Origin: Dehalococcoidia bacterium UBA2588
GTDB lineage: Bacteria; Chloroflexota; Dehalococcoidia; Lucifugimonadales; UBA3495
Assembly (NCBI GenBank): GCA_002339805.1
Contig: DDKW01000026.1
Span: forward strand, 1-45,953
Direction of reading: 5' to 3'
Length of the DNA: 45,953 nt
In this document: positions 1 through 7,301 of the stretch, piece by piece
Layout: every line of letters begins with the position of its first letter
Numbering within the stretch: the first letter of the stretch is position 1
Made by a program: the position numbers and the translations under genes
Notes under the pieces: generated by a model
Databases searched by the model: none
Seen by the model: only the letters and a program-made list of their open reading frames with translations
Told to the model about the DNA's origin: nothing

Positions 1-441
1 TGTTCCTTCAGCAGCAGCAGGAGCGGGTTGTTGTTCTCTATTTCCTCCATATTGAGGACGTTGGCCTTGGTAGCCAGGTCGTCGCCCTAGAGGGGTGTCC
101 GCGGATCCTGGATTTGCAGCATCTAAAGGTATTTTGGCTTCTTCTTCGGTTATAGAAAGGATCAGAGACCGTAAGACCCTTTCGTCTAATCTTAAATGGT
201 TCTCAAGTTCTTTGTTGAAAGGCGACGCAGTTTCAAAACGAGATAAATGGTATGTTCCTTCAAGGTATTTTTGTTGACCTTTTTGTATTGGGTATGCGAG
301 TCTTCTAGTTCCCCAAGAATGTTCGGATACTACATTACCTTCATGTCCCGATATGAATGTTTTTACTGAGTCCCAGACCTCAGTGTCTTCGGTTTGATTG
401 AGCATTGGGCTCAAAATCACTACTATTTCGTATTGACGCAA
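1..441 (-). CDS. rpsF: 30S ribosomal protein S6 (3' end cut by window edge)
   Basis: This is a primary ribosomal protein of the small-subunit platform. The reverse strand reads open for 147 codons from 441 to the window start. It begins RQYEIVVILSPML and contains the S6 hallmarks WGTRRLAYPIQK (about residues 48-59) and LRLDERVLRSLI (about 92-103). The start is TTG at 439-441. It was chosen because a GGAG sits 6 bases upstream and the S6 N-terminus begins exactly there. After about residue 115 the protein changes to a low-complexity tail rich in Gly, Gln, Pro, Arg and Ala, still open at the edge, so the C-terminus and downstream genes (usually ssb and rpsR) are not visible. S6 is normally about 95-135 residues, so this one is extended. 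Identity is secure; the full length is unknown. Confidence 0.93.
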   Translation of the reverse strand, partial: MRQYEIVVILSPMLNQTEDTEVWDSVKTFISGHEGNVVSEHSWGTRRLAYPIQKGQQKYLEGTYHLSRFETASPFNKELENHLRLDERVLRSLILSITEEEAKIPLDAANPGSADTPLGRRPGYQGQRPQYGGNREQQPAPAAAEGT

Positions 442-476
442 ATTTACTCCTACATATAAAAACGAGAATGCACGCA

Positions 477-505
477 ATTATACCAAAGGATATGTTGGGA
501 CTCAA
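477..505 (-). promoter_or_regulatory. sigma70-type promoter for rpsF
   Basis: On the minus strand the -35 TTGAGT (500-505) and a perfect -10 TATAAT (477-482) are separated by 17 bases. They lie in the short gap between the glyA stop and the rpsF start and point at rpsF. Transcription would start about 30 bases before the TTG codon. This suggests rpsF is transcribed independently of glyA. Confidence 0.7.
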
Positions 506-513
506 CTAAAGAT

Positions 514-1755
514 TTAATCTATTCCAGGTACAGGGTGGCGACCTGCCAAATTCTTAACTCGGTCTGACAATTGGTTTAGTAGATTTAGGTCAGAATTGTT
601 ACCTAAAGCGTCAATAATAATTTCACATACCTCTATGATGTCTTCTTCTGTGAATCCGCGACTAGTTATGGCTGCGGTTCCTACTCTTAGGCCACTTGTG
701 ACCCTGGCTGGTTTGGGGTCCCAGGGTATGGAATTTTTGTTTACGATAATCCCAATGTCTTGTAGTGTTTGCTCTGCTTCCTGCCCCGTCAATCCTAGTG
801 GAGTCACGTCTGCTAATATAAGGTGGTTATCCGTCCCGCCTGATATTAGCCTCATGCCAGATTCTGCTAAATGTTTGGCCATCAAATTAGCATTTTTAAC
901 GACTTGGTGGGCGTAATTAGAAAATTCTGGGGTTAACGCTTCTCCAAAGCACACTGCTTTCGCGGCTATTACATGCATAAAAGGCCCTCCTTGTGAATAT
1001 GGAAACACTCCATAATCGACTTTTTTGGCCAGTTCTTCTGTAGTTAATATGATCCCTCCTCTTGGACCACGTAGTGTTTTCTGGGTGGTAGATGTAATTA
1101 TATCTGCAAATCCTGCTGGTGAAGGATGGGCTCCTCCCGCAATTAAGCCTGAAATATGAGCCATGTCTACCATTAATAGAGCTCCTACGCTTTCAGCTAT
1201 GGTCTTGAGTTTTTGGAAATCTAATACTCTTGGATATGCACTGCAGCCTGCAACGATTAATTTCGGAGAGTGTTCTTTGGCAAGAGATTCAATTTCATTG
1301 TAATCGATAGTCTCACTATCACGCGTAACGCCGTAAGGGACAAAGTTGTACAGATTACCTGAGAAGCTTACTTTAGCGCCATGAGTTAAGTGTCCTCCTT
1401 GATCTAATCGCATTCCAAGGACCGTATCACCAGGTTCTAGAACAGCAAAATATGCAGCCATGTTTGCTTGGGCGCCACTATGTGGCTGTACATTGGCATG
1501 TGGCATTTCGAATAATTGTTTGGCTCTTTCGATAGCTATGGATTCAGCCACGTCTACGTATTCGCATCCAGCATAATACCGTCTTCCTGGATATCCCTCA
1601 GCATACTTGTTACCCATTAAGCTGGATTGAGCTTCGATAACGTTTTTGCTTGCATAATTTTCCGAAGCGATTAGCACTATGTTATCGGTTTGTCTCCGAA
1701 TCTCATTTTGCATTGCTTCATATATTGCTGGGTCGGCCGTTTTTAAATTGGACAT
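514..1755 (-). CDS. glyA: Serine hydroxymethyltransferase
   Basis: PLP enzyme interconverting serine and glycine with tetrahydrofolate, the main source of one-carbon units; cytosolic. The 413 residues match the usual bacterial length. Visible family motifs are NIVLIASENYAS (25-36), EGYPGRRYYAGCEYVD (53-68), HSGAQANMAAY (92-102), the cofactor-binding Asp region MVDMAHISGLIAGG (195-208) and STTQKTLRGPRGG (222-234), with Lys226 forming the PLP aldimine. The ATG start fits the normal N-terminus. It lies 23 bases behind an unrecognised gene on the same strand and probably shares its transcript. A separate promoter follows it for rpsF. Confidence 0.97.
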   Translation of the reverse strand: MSNLKTADPAIYEAMQNEIRRQTDNIVLIASENYASKNVIEAQSSLMGNKYAEGYPGRRYYAGCEYVDVAESIAIERAKQLFEMPHANVQPHSGAQANMAAYFAVLEPGDTVLGMRLDQGGHLTHGAKVSFSGNLYNFVPYGVTRDSETIDYNEIESLAKEHSPKLIVAGCSAYPRVLDFQKLKTIAESVGALLMVDMAHISGLIAGGAHPSPAGFADIITSTTQKTLRGPRGGIILTTEELAKKVDYGVFPYSQGGPFMHVIAAKAVCFGEALTPEFSNYAHQVVKNANLMAKHLAESGMRLISGGTDNHLILADVTPLGLTGQEAEQTLQDIGIIVNKNSIPWDPKPARVTSGLRVGTAAITSRGFTEEDIIEVCEIIIDALGNNSDLNLLNQLSDRVKNLAGRHPVPGID

Positions 1756-1778
1756 AACTCTCCTAGTATATTGTTTAC

Positions 1779-2540
1779 TTATTGCTCGAGGTAATCAATT
1801 TTATCGTCTATTTGTTTGACACTTTCATAGTCTTCTTCGGCTATTTTGTAACACCTGTCTAAGTATAAACTGGCTATGGTTAACCCATTGGGGTTCATAT
1901 TAGTAGCCGCTCGAATTAATTCGTTGATTTTGAATGTGGCGGGTAGGTGTTTGGACATTAATTGCAGTTCTGAAGTGGTTTCTTTTACCATTATGTCATC
2001 AGAGGTATCTTGTGAAAATTTAAGCTTACTTAGAAGTTTAGTGACTTCCAGTAATTTATCTTTTTCAGTCAAAAGATCAAATAATACATCATTAACGTCA
2101 AGTGAATTATCTGACGAAGGCTCAAGATCTTTATGAGGATCCAACGATGTCGACTCCGGTGGGTTTATTTCTCTTGAAGAATAAGATGAAGAATATTCTT
2201 GGACCGTATTATTGACTAATTCCATAAGGCGAGTGACGTCGTAAGAAAATATACTCCCTCCGTTAATTAGATCATCAGATCTGTTCGTCGCGAGTATCTG
2301 AAGTTCTTGAAGCGTGTAGTTATCTTCTGGAGCAGGAGGCATAGAAAAAGACGTAAAGTTGTCTGTTGGGATTTCACCAAGTGTTGAAGCAAGAAATGGA
2401 GGTACATATTTAGATAGATCTGATTTTAATGGTAGTATGACAATATAAGACGAGTATACTTTCTCAGGCTCAGTCGATACCGTGAAGTATACCAATGCAT
2501 GTCCTCTTGGATTATTAGGGTCTCCCTGATCAAAAATCAT
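1779..2540 (-). CDS. Conserved-looking protein of unknown function upstream of glyA
   Basis: I do not recognise this 253-residue protein. It has no signal peptide or membrane segment and looks cytosolic. The N-terminal 120 residues look folded (for example HALVYFTVSTEPEKVYSSYI, about 14-33, followed by a hydrophobic stretch ending in Pro-Leu). A Ser/Pro/Asp-rich linker spans about 125-155, and the C-terminal 100 residues look alpha-helical, with many Leu, Lys and Glu and an LDRCYKIAEEDYESVKQID helix near the end. It precedes glyA by 23 bases on the same strand, so the two are likely co-transcribed. That suggests, but does not show, a link to one-carbon metabolism. The start is an ATG facing the divergent MaoC-like operon across a 160-base gap. 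Confidence 0.75.
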   Translation of the reverse strand: MIFDQGDPNNPRGHALVYFTVSTEPEKVYSSYIVILPLKSDLSKYVPPFLASTLGEIPTDNFTSFSMPPAPEDNYTLQELQILATNRSDDLINGGSIFSYDVTRLMELVNNTVQEYSSSYSSREINPPESTSLDPHKDLEPSSDNSLDVNDVLFDLLTEKDKLLEVTKLLSKLKFSQDTSDDIMVKETTSELQLMSKHLPATFKINELIRAATNMNPNGLTIASLYLDRCYKIAEEDYESVKQIDDKIDYLEQ

Positions 2541-2700
2541 ATCTTTACCACCACTTATATAAATTATAGAAGATTTGTGAAGATAGGGCTACATGTTACG
2601 TGTTTAGATTGCAAGATTTAAGCACGTTATGTATTTAACAAGAACACACAAATAATGTATTATGTAGATATTCAAAAGATGGCCAACTAGTGGAGGTTCT

Positions 2701-3120
2701 ATGTCTGAAGAAAGTTTGAAAGATTTTGTCTATGATGATGTTGTTATAGGCGAAGCTTTAGGTAGTTATTCTTATGTGCTCACTGAAGAAATGCTGGATA
2801 CTTTTAGAAAAGCGGTGGAAGATCCAGAAGCAAGATTTCCTACTCTGGGCGTCAAGCATGATGCAACAGCTTTTGCAATGGTGTACGACGATAAGGTGGG
2901 TACAGTCAATGCTGGCAATGAAGTTGAATTTTTCAATCCTCCGATACCGGGCAAGAAGATCATTGTCACGGGTAGGATACAGGATAAATATACTAAAAGA
3001 GATAACCCATATATTGTCATAGAGGCTACAGCAGAAGATGAAGATGGAAGATTGATTGAGAAATTGAGAACGTACCAAATAAAAAAACCGGAGGTTTTAG
3101 GGAAGAAATGGCAGAAATAA
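2701..3120 (+). CDS. MaoC-like hotdog protein, first of a pair (HadA-like)
   Basis: The 139 residues look like a single hotdog domain of the MaoC / FAS1-dehydratase N-terminal type. It has an N-terminal beta segment and helix (about 8-40), a second beta part with the run NAGNEVEFFNPPIPGKKI (about 67-84) and a GRI..YTKRDNPYIVIEA stretch (about 88-106), as in half-domains that pair with a second MaoC protein. The canonical Asp-x4-His catalytic pair of (R)-hydratases is not evident. The start is ATG with GGAGG 6 bases upstream. The gene overlaps the next hotdog gene by 13 bases, so the two are translationally coupled and probably form a heterodimer, by analogy with mycobacterial HadA/HadB. The acyl substrate cannot be told. 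Confidence 0.8.
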   Translation: MSEESLKDFVYDDVVIGEALGSYSYVLTEEMLDTFRKAVEDPEARFPTLGVKHDATAFAMVYDDKVGTVNAGNEVEFFNPPIPGKKIIVTGRIQDKYTKRDNPYIVIEATAEDEDGRLIEKLRTYQIKKPEVLGKKWQK

Positions 3121-3524
3121 AAATAGATGATGTGTTGCCTAGTGTCACAAAAACCATAACTCAAGAAAAAATAGAGTTGTTTGAGGATTGTGGAATACTA
3201 GATCGACAAAATATTCATAACAATCCTGAAATTGCTCGAGAACGCTTAAAATTTGATCATCCCATTGCATCAGGCAGAATGTCTGTAACTTACGCTGCTG
3301 AAATAATCCGTAAATATGTTGGAGAAGATGCATTCTATCATTCAGGTACTGTTAATTTGAAATATTTGAAGCCTCTTATACAAGGGGACACAGTAAGTGT
3401 GAGTGGAAGTGTGGTATCGACGGAACAAATAGATGCGGGTTTACTTGTAACCATAAACATACAGTGTGAAAATCAAAATGGAGAAAAAACCGCTATTGGC
3501 CAAGGTTCAGCGGTTGTGAAATAA
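3108..3524 (+). CDS. MaoC-like dehydratase, second of a pair (HadB-like)
   Basis: This is a single 138-residue hotdog domain. The region FDHPIASGRMSVTYAAEIIRK (about 44-64) corresponds to the MaoC 'F-x-x-PIA-hG-M' core helix, and SGTVNLKYLKPLIQGDTV (about 76-93) to the second conserved strand pair. In active (R)-specific hydratases a NPxH segment supplies the catalytic His. Here the matching stretch is NNPEIARE (about 31-38), so the His appears to be replaced. The enzyme may be inactive, or may use a different residue. It overlaps the upstream MaoC-like gene by 13 bases and ends 10 bases before the selenoprotein start, whose AAAGGAGG ribosome site begins directly at this gene's stop codon. 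Confidence 0.8.
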   Translation: MAEIKIDDVLPSVTKTITQEKIELFEDCGILDRQNIHNNPEIARERLKFDHPIASGRMSVTYAAEIIRKYVGEDAFYHSGTVNLKYLKPLIQGDTVSVSGSVVSTEQIDAGLLVTINIQCENQNGEKTAIGQGSAVVK

Positions 3525-3534
3525 AGGAGGAATT

Positions 3535-3837
3535 ATGGCTAGTGCAGAATTTGGTAAAGTTGAATTAGAAATTGTTTACTGCGTTCCTTGAGGGTACCAT
3601 GCTTTAGCCACGTGGTTGGCTACAGAAATATGGAGATCGCAGGATGTTGGAGATGTGGCAGTTAAACTAACTCCAGCTGGAGGAGGCCGTCTAGAAATGT
3701 ATTTAGATGGCGAAAAAATATTTGATCGTAAAGATGAAGATGGAGTCTATCCCAATTTGACGAAAGTGAATGAGCTTAAAATGGTTGTAGCAGACAGAAT
3801 TTTCGACATAGATGAATCGGTAGCTAACTCTGTTTAA
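3535..3837 (+). CDS. SelW/SelT/SelH (Rdx) family selenoprotein with in-frame TGA as selenocysteine
   Basis: The frame starting at ATG 3535 (AGGAGG 5 bases upstream) runs 100 residues to TAA 3837, interrupted only by TGA at 3589-3591, codon 19. Reading that TGA as Sec gives LEIVYCVPUGYHALATW, i.e. a CxxU redox site (Cys16, Sec19) exactly where Rdx proteins carry CxxU or CxxC, followed by a helix and a C-terminal half (GGRLEMYLDGEKIFDRK, then VYPNLTKVNELK) typical of SelW-like thioredoxin folds. A hairpin fitting the bacterial SECIS model follows the TGA. The family is a small thiol/selenol oxidoreductase of uncertain substrate. The gene sits in an operon with the MaoC-like pair, 11 bases before the pentapeptide gene. 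Standard gene calling stops at the TGA or begins at an internal codon near 3616. The alternative is a nonsense mutation, but the placement at the active site argues strongly against it. Confidence 0.9.
3597..3633 (+). promoter_or_regulatory. Bacterial SECIS-like hairpin after the UGA codon
   Basis: A 6-bp perfect stem, TAGCCA (3605-3610) with TGGCTA (3617-3622), closes a 6-base loop CGTGGT. A lower helix CCAT (3597-3600) with ATGG (3630-3633) can extend it across an internal loop. The apical loop begins 19 bases after the UGA and has G at its second position. Both fit the published general bacterial SECIS description (loop about 16-37 bases from UGA, G among the first two loop bases). It would bind SelB. 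Assigned by eye without a folding calculation. Confidence 0.75.
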
Positions 3838-3848
3838 GATGAGGATTT

Positions 3849-4550
3849 GTGAATTCTGAACATTTTGCAATAGTATCCGCAGGCGTACAATCTCTCAATG
3901 ACTGGAGAGCAATAATCTTAAACCAGCATATACAATTAGATTTGACTAATTGTGACTTGTCTAATTGTGATTTAACGGGTGCTAAATTGGGCAATGCGCT
4001 ACTTATGGATTCTAATTTGAAAGATTCCAAGCTGTCATATGCCAATTTAGCTAATGCAGATCTTAGTGGAGCGAATTTAGAAAACTGTGATTTAGCGAGA
4101 GCATCTCTAGAAAGTTGTACCTTGTTGGAAGCTAATTTATATAATACTAATCTTTTTTGGGCGGATGTTAAAAACTCTAACCTTTCTAAAAGTAATCTTC
4201 GAAATTCTAGACTCATGAGGACTTGTTTTGTAGCTTCAGATCTGACTGAGGCAGATTGCAGTCAGTCGACTATGATAGAAGTTGATTTAAGAAATGCGGA
4301 TTTAAGAAATGCGAATTTTCGGAATTCTAATATGAATGGAGCAGATATGAGCAGGGCTGTTATGGAAGGCGCTGATTTCCAATATGCAATGATCAGGGAC
4401 TCCCACTGGGTAATGGCAGATTTGCGAGGAGCTGATTACACAAATGCGAGTTTGTACCGTGTAGACATGACTATGGCCAAATATGATGACTCAACGCTAT
4501 TTCCTCCAGGCTTCAACCCTGAATATTCCCCGCAAGATAGCGATTATTAA
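3849..4550 (+). CDS. Pentapeptide-repeat protein
   Basis: From about residue 30 to 215 the 233-residue protein is built of A(D/N)LxX-type pentapeptides (for example ADLSGANLENCDLARASL, NADLRNANFRNSNMNGAD). This predicts a right-handed quadrilateral beta-helix of roughly 36 repeats' worth of coils, closed by a short non-repeat tail rich in Pro and Asp. There is no signal peptide or membrane segment, so it is probably cytosolic. The start is GTG 3849, with GAGG (3840-3843) upstream and only 11 bases from the selenoprotein stop, so it belongs to the same operon. Known roles of the fold (DNA mimicry, scaffolding) are diverse, and the sequence gives no hint which applies. Confidence 0.88.
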   Translation: MNSEHFAIVSAGVQSLNDWRAIILNQHIQLDLTNCDLSNCDLTGAKLGNALLMDSNLKDSKLSYANLANADLSGANLENCDLARASLESCTLLEANLYNTNLFWADVKNSNLSKSNLRNSRLMRTCFVASDLTEADCSQSTMIEVDLRNADLRNANFRNSNMNGADMSRAVMEGADFQYAMIRDSHWVMADLRGADYTNASLYRVDMTMAKYDDSTLFPPGFNPEYSPQDSDY

Positions 4551-4580
4551 AATGAAGGTATGGTCCCGAGAGAGTGAAGT

Positions 4581-5462
4581 GTGGAAATTAAAATTGTAAA
4601 ATCCAATAGTCCTGGGTCTGGTTGCACCCTAACATCACTTGCGATAGTAAGGCAGCAAATATTAAAAAATCAAAAAGTTGCTTACCTGTCATATGATAGT
4701 CAAGAACTTGGATATATTCAGTCATGGATGACTGAGGATAATTTCAAGGCTTTTGGGGCGGTAGATTGTGACTATACAAGCTTAGTAAACTCAGAGATAG
4801 ACTTATTAGTAGTAGACTTAGGTGTTACTAACGAATTGGATGATTCATTGTCAGGGATAGCTAGTGAGACAATTTATGTACATAATTGCTCTGCAGGCTT
4901 CCCTATTACTTCAGAAGAGGTAAATTCAGGCAGCAATACTAAGTTATTACTGAATAAAGTCCCAGAATATAAAAATACCGAATTAGAACAATATCTTAAC
5001 TCTTCGGATACTAATACTGCGGGAATTCTAGGTGTAATCAATGAAGATCGGTATTTGAACGGGTTATCGTTTGCTGAGATCCTTGAAGCAGTGAAAGGGT
5101 ATGTGATTGATGGATCAGTGGATTCTACCCCTTATGTAGAAAGGTTTCTAATAGGTGGAAATATAATGGATTCTGGCGAAGGTTATTTTGCTAGATATGA
5201 TCATCAGGCTGTTGTTACACGTGGGGGGAGACCAGATATTCAGATGTCTAGCATTATGAATGGCACTAAATGTCTGATCCTTACTGGATCGGTAAAGCCC
5301 ACAGAATATATAATCTCTGAGGCTAGGAAACATAGTGTGCCAATGATTTCGGTGGAAGTTTCAACTGAGGAAACTATTGCCCTTCTATCGGTAGCGTTCG
5401 GAGACAAACCGGCTTGTGCTGAAAGGATTGATAGATTTGTTCAATTGTTGGATGCTAATTAA
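4581..5462 (+). CDS. DRTGG-domain protein with BioD/Pta-N-like fold and degenerate P-loop
   Basis: This 293-residue protein resembles the N-terminal part of some phosphate acetyltransferases: a BioD-like P-loop domain followed by a DRTGG domain. The N-terminus reads IKIVKSNSPGSGCTLTSL. It occupies the P-loop position, but the invariant Lys of GxGK(T/S) is Cys15, so ATP hydrolysis is doubtful. The DRTGG region is seen in AVVTRGGRPDIQMSSI (about 211-226) followed by CLILTGSVKPTEYII (about 232-246). No acetyltransferase catalytic domain follows. Stand-alone proteins of this kind are thought to sense or regulate, but their function is not established. The start is GTG 4581, 30 bases after the pentapeptide gene, as last gene of the plus-strand operon. 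Confidence 0.72.
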   Translation: MEIKIVKSNSPGSGCTLTSLAIVRQQILKNQKVAYLSYDSQELGYIQSWMTEDNFKAFGAVDCDYTSLVNSEIDLLVVDLGVTNELDDSLSGIASETIYVHNCSAGFPITSEEVNSGSNTKLLLNKVPEYKNTELEQYLNSSDTNTAGILGVINEDRYLNGLSFAEILEAVKGYVIDGSVDSTPYVERFLIGGNIMDSGEGYFARYDHQAVVTRGGRPDIQMSSIMNGTKCLILTGSVKPTEYIISEARKHSVPMISVEVSTEETIALLSVAFGDKPACAERIDRFVQLLDAN

Positions 5463-5466
5463 AGTT

Positions 5467-6993
5467 TTATAAACCTGAATTCAACAAACTTAATATCTCG
5501 TATGTGATGCATGTTAATCCGGTTGCCATATAGGGGGCATCACAGGTTCCTCGTTGGTGTCCTAATTCAGAGTTAGCCAAGACAGATATAGATATATCTA
5601 GTTTGGGTGAATACATTAATACGGAGCTGTATCCTCCTCCTCCTCCTGGATGGCCATACGTTTTAATAGTTGTTCCATCTGGCATAGGGTGTACTCTTTC
5701 TGCTATATGATACCCATACCTTTGAGTGACTCCACCTAAAATTATGTCTTCTTCTATGATGGATTTGAGTATTAAGTTTCGATTATGGTCTGATAAGGCG
5801 TTGCCTTTTGGACTATATAATTCATATCCCCAAATAGCCATATTCTCTGGAGTTGTAAATCCACCAGCTCCAGCCCATGCTAACCTTCCGTCCTGTTCGA
5901 AATAGTCGATCTTATACCAGTCTGGTACTCCAATTGGTCTCATTTTGGTTAGATCGCCGAATCCTCCGTACCCTCCGTACATGGAGTAATTTGCATGAGG
6001 TAAGGCCATAGTATCGGGTATTCTCGTTGCAGGTCTAAACCCGATTTGTAAAGACAATGGCTGGAATAAATCCTCCTCATACAATGTTGCAAGTTGTTTT
6101 TGTGATTGAAATTGAGCAATTAATCCTAGCAATACTGAACTGTTATTCGAATATTCATATCCACCTGGATTAGATCCTGGTTTAGTCGTTAACGCCAGAT
6201 AATCGCTAGGATGCCAATCAGGTTTACTCACTACATAATTGAGATATTTGGAATTGGTGTCTTTATCTCCGTGACCACCTCTCATAAGTAGAAGTTCTTC
6301 TACAGTGCTATCCGGGAATAGATTTTGATCGAGCCGCTGGTATAGTGAGTGTCCTTTCAAAAGGTCTGAAAGTCGATCATTTAAACTATAGAAATCCGCT
6401 TCTATTTGTTTAAGAATTAATGCACTTATGAAAGTTTTAGAAGTACTCATTATACCTATAGGTTGATCAGTACGTAATGGTACTGACTCATAGGCATTCC
6501 CCTTAGCTTCAGACCATAATTTATCTCCAGCGAATACGGCAACCGAGATCCCCATTTTGGTTGTTAGAGAATCAAAATTATTGGCTACTATTTGAGATAA
6601 TTTAGAGGTGATGTTATCGTCGAAAGCCTTGTATGCTGTTTTGTTGATGAACTTTGGGGGATCAATTTTGGCGTGTTTTATATATTTAAGCGATGCTACA
6701 TGAGGTGTCGGTTTGGTGGACCCTTGGGTTTCTGTATTTTCGTTCTTAGTAGGGATTAATTCTATTTCTGTCTGAGAATCACTAGTGTTATCAAGGATTT
6801 CTGGTTTATCTGATTCTGTTTCAGTTGTCTTAACATAAGCCTGCGGTTCATCTTTGTGAGGCGTTGGGTCTTGGGGTATAGATTTAGTCGGCGATGGTTC
6901 AACAGATGTCGGGGTTGATGATTGATACGATGAGCTCTCTTGGCATGCAACAAAACAGAAGACGCATAATAAGCTGAAAAAGAAAAGTTTCAA
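5467..6993 (-). CDS. Lipoprotein serine hydrolase (class C beta-lactamase / CubicO family)
   Basis: Likely a membrane-anchored penicillin-binding-like serine hydrolase or esterase. The N-terminal signal ends in a lipobox, FVAC, with Cys17 for lipidation. A Ser/Pro/Thr/Glu-rich linker (about 18-100) precedes the catalytic domain. Motifs of the family are present: SxxK as STSK (Ser183-Lys186), YSN within GYEYSNNSS, and HPGGGGGY near the C-terminus in the KTG/HxG position. A length of 508 residues is typical with the linker. The start is TTG 6993, the only start giving an intact signal peptide, 5 bases after the small ABM-like gene. Substrate (peptidoglycan peptide, D-amino peptide or ester) cannot be read from sequence. 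Confidence 0.87.
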   Translation of the reverse strand: MKLFFFSLLCVFCFVACQESSSYQSSTPTSVEPSPTKSIPQDPTPHKDEPQAYVKTTETESDKPEILDNTSDSQTEIELIPTKNENTETQGSTKPTPHVASLKYIKHAKIDPPKFINKTAYKAFDDNITSKLSQIVANNFDSLTTKMGISVAVFAGDKLWSEAKGNAYESVPLRTDQPIGIMSTSKTFISALILKQIEADFYSLNDRLSDLLKGHSLYQRLDQNLFPDSTVEELLLMRGGHGDKDTNSKYLNYVVSKPDWHPSDYLALTTKPGSNPGGYEYSNNSSVLLGLIAQFQSQKQLATLYEEDLFQPLSLQIGFRPATRIPDTMALPHANYSMYGGYGGFGDLTKMRPIGVPDWYKIDYFEQDGRLAWAGAGGFTTPENMAIWGYELYSPKGNALSDHNRNLILKSIIEEDIILGGVTQRYGYHIAERVHPMPDGTTIKTYGHPGGGGGYSSVLMYSPKLDISISVLANSELGHQRGTCDAPYMATGLTCITYEILSLLNSGL

Positions 6994-6998
6994 CAGGT

Positions 6999-7283
6999 CT
7001 ATTCCATGTTGAATCTTTCTGATTCAGGATTACGTGACCATAATAAGTCAGCGCCTTCCATGGCTACTTTACGTGCCTCACTGGCTCGCCAATCATCGTA
7101 AATTTCGTTACTTTCCCAAGTTACTAAGGTTGTGATTTGGCAAGGATCAGATATTCCAATCATGGTTTGTCTAGATCCAAATCCAGGCGCTTTGCTCTGT
7201 GCAAGACCATTGCCATCTAATATGGTTTTTGCTTCTTCAATTTTGTTTGGTTTTGCCCAGTGGTGTGTTATTACTCCGATCAT
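6999..7283 (-). CDS. Small ABM / dimeric alpha-beta-barrel protein
   Basis: This 94-residue protein has the ferredoxin-like beta-alpha-beta-beta-alpha-beta pattern of antibiotic-biosynthesis-monooxygenase-type (ABM) domains. It begins MIGVITHHWAKPNKIEEAK, has a central GFGSRQTMIGISDP, and the strand ITTLVTWESNEIYDDWRAS in which the W-x-S...W pattern is typical. The family includes cofactor-free monooxygenases and heme-degrading IsdG-like proteins, but many members have no known activity and no diagnostic residue is seen here. The start is ATG 7283. It lies between the antiporter (18-base gap) and the serine hydrolase (5-base gap) on the same strand, so it is probably in one operon. Confidence 0.72.
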   Translation of the reverse strand: MIGVITHHWAKPNKIEEAKTILDGNGLAQSKAPGFGSRQTMIGISDPCQITTLVTWESNEIYDDWRASEARKVAMEGADLLWSRNPESERFNME

Positions 7284-7301
7284 GATGTTTTCATCTCCGT
7301 G

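Noticed and set aside
3616..3837. A separate short gene starting after the TGA (73 codons, TTG start).
   Set aside because: It is the downstream part of the selenoprotein frame. It has no ribosome site of its own, and the family's redox motif lies upstream, across the TGA.
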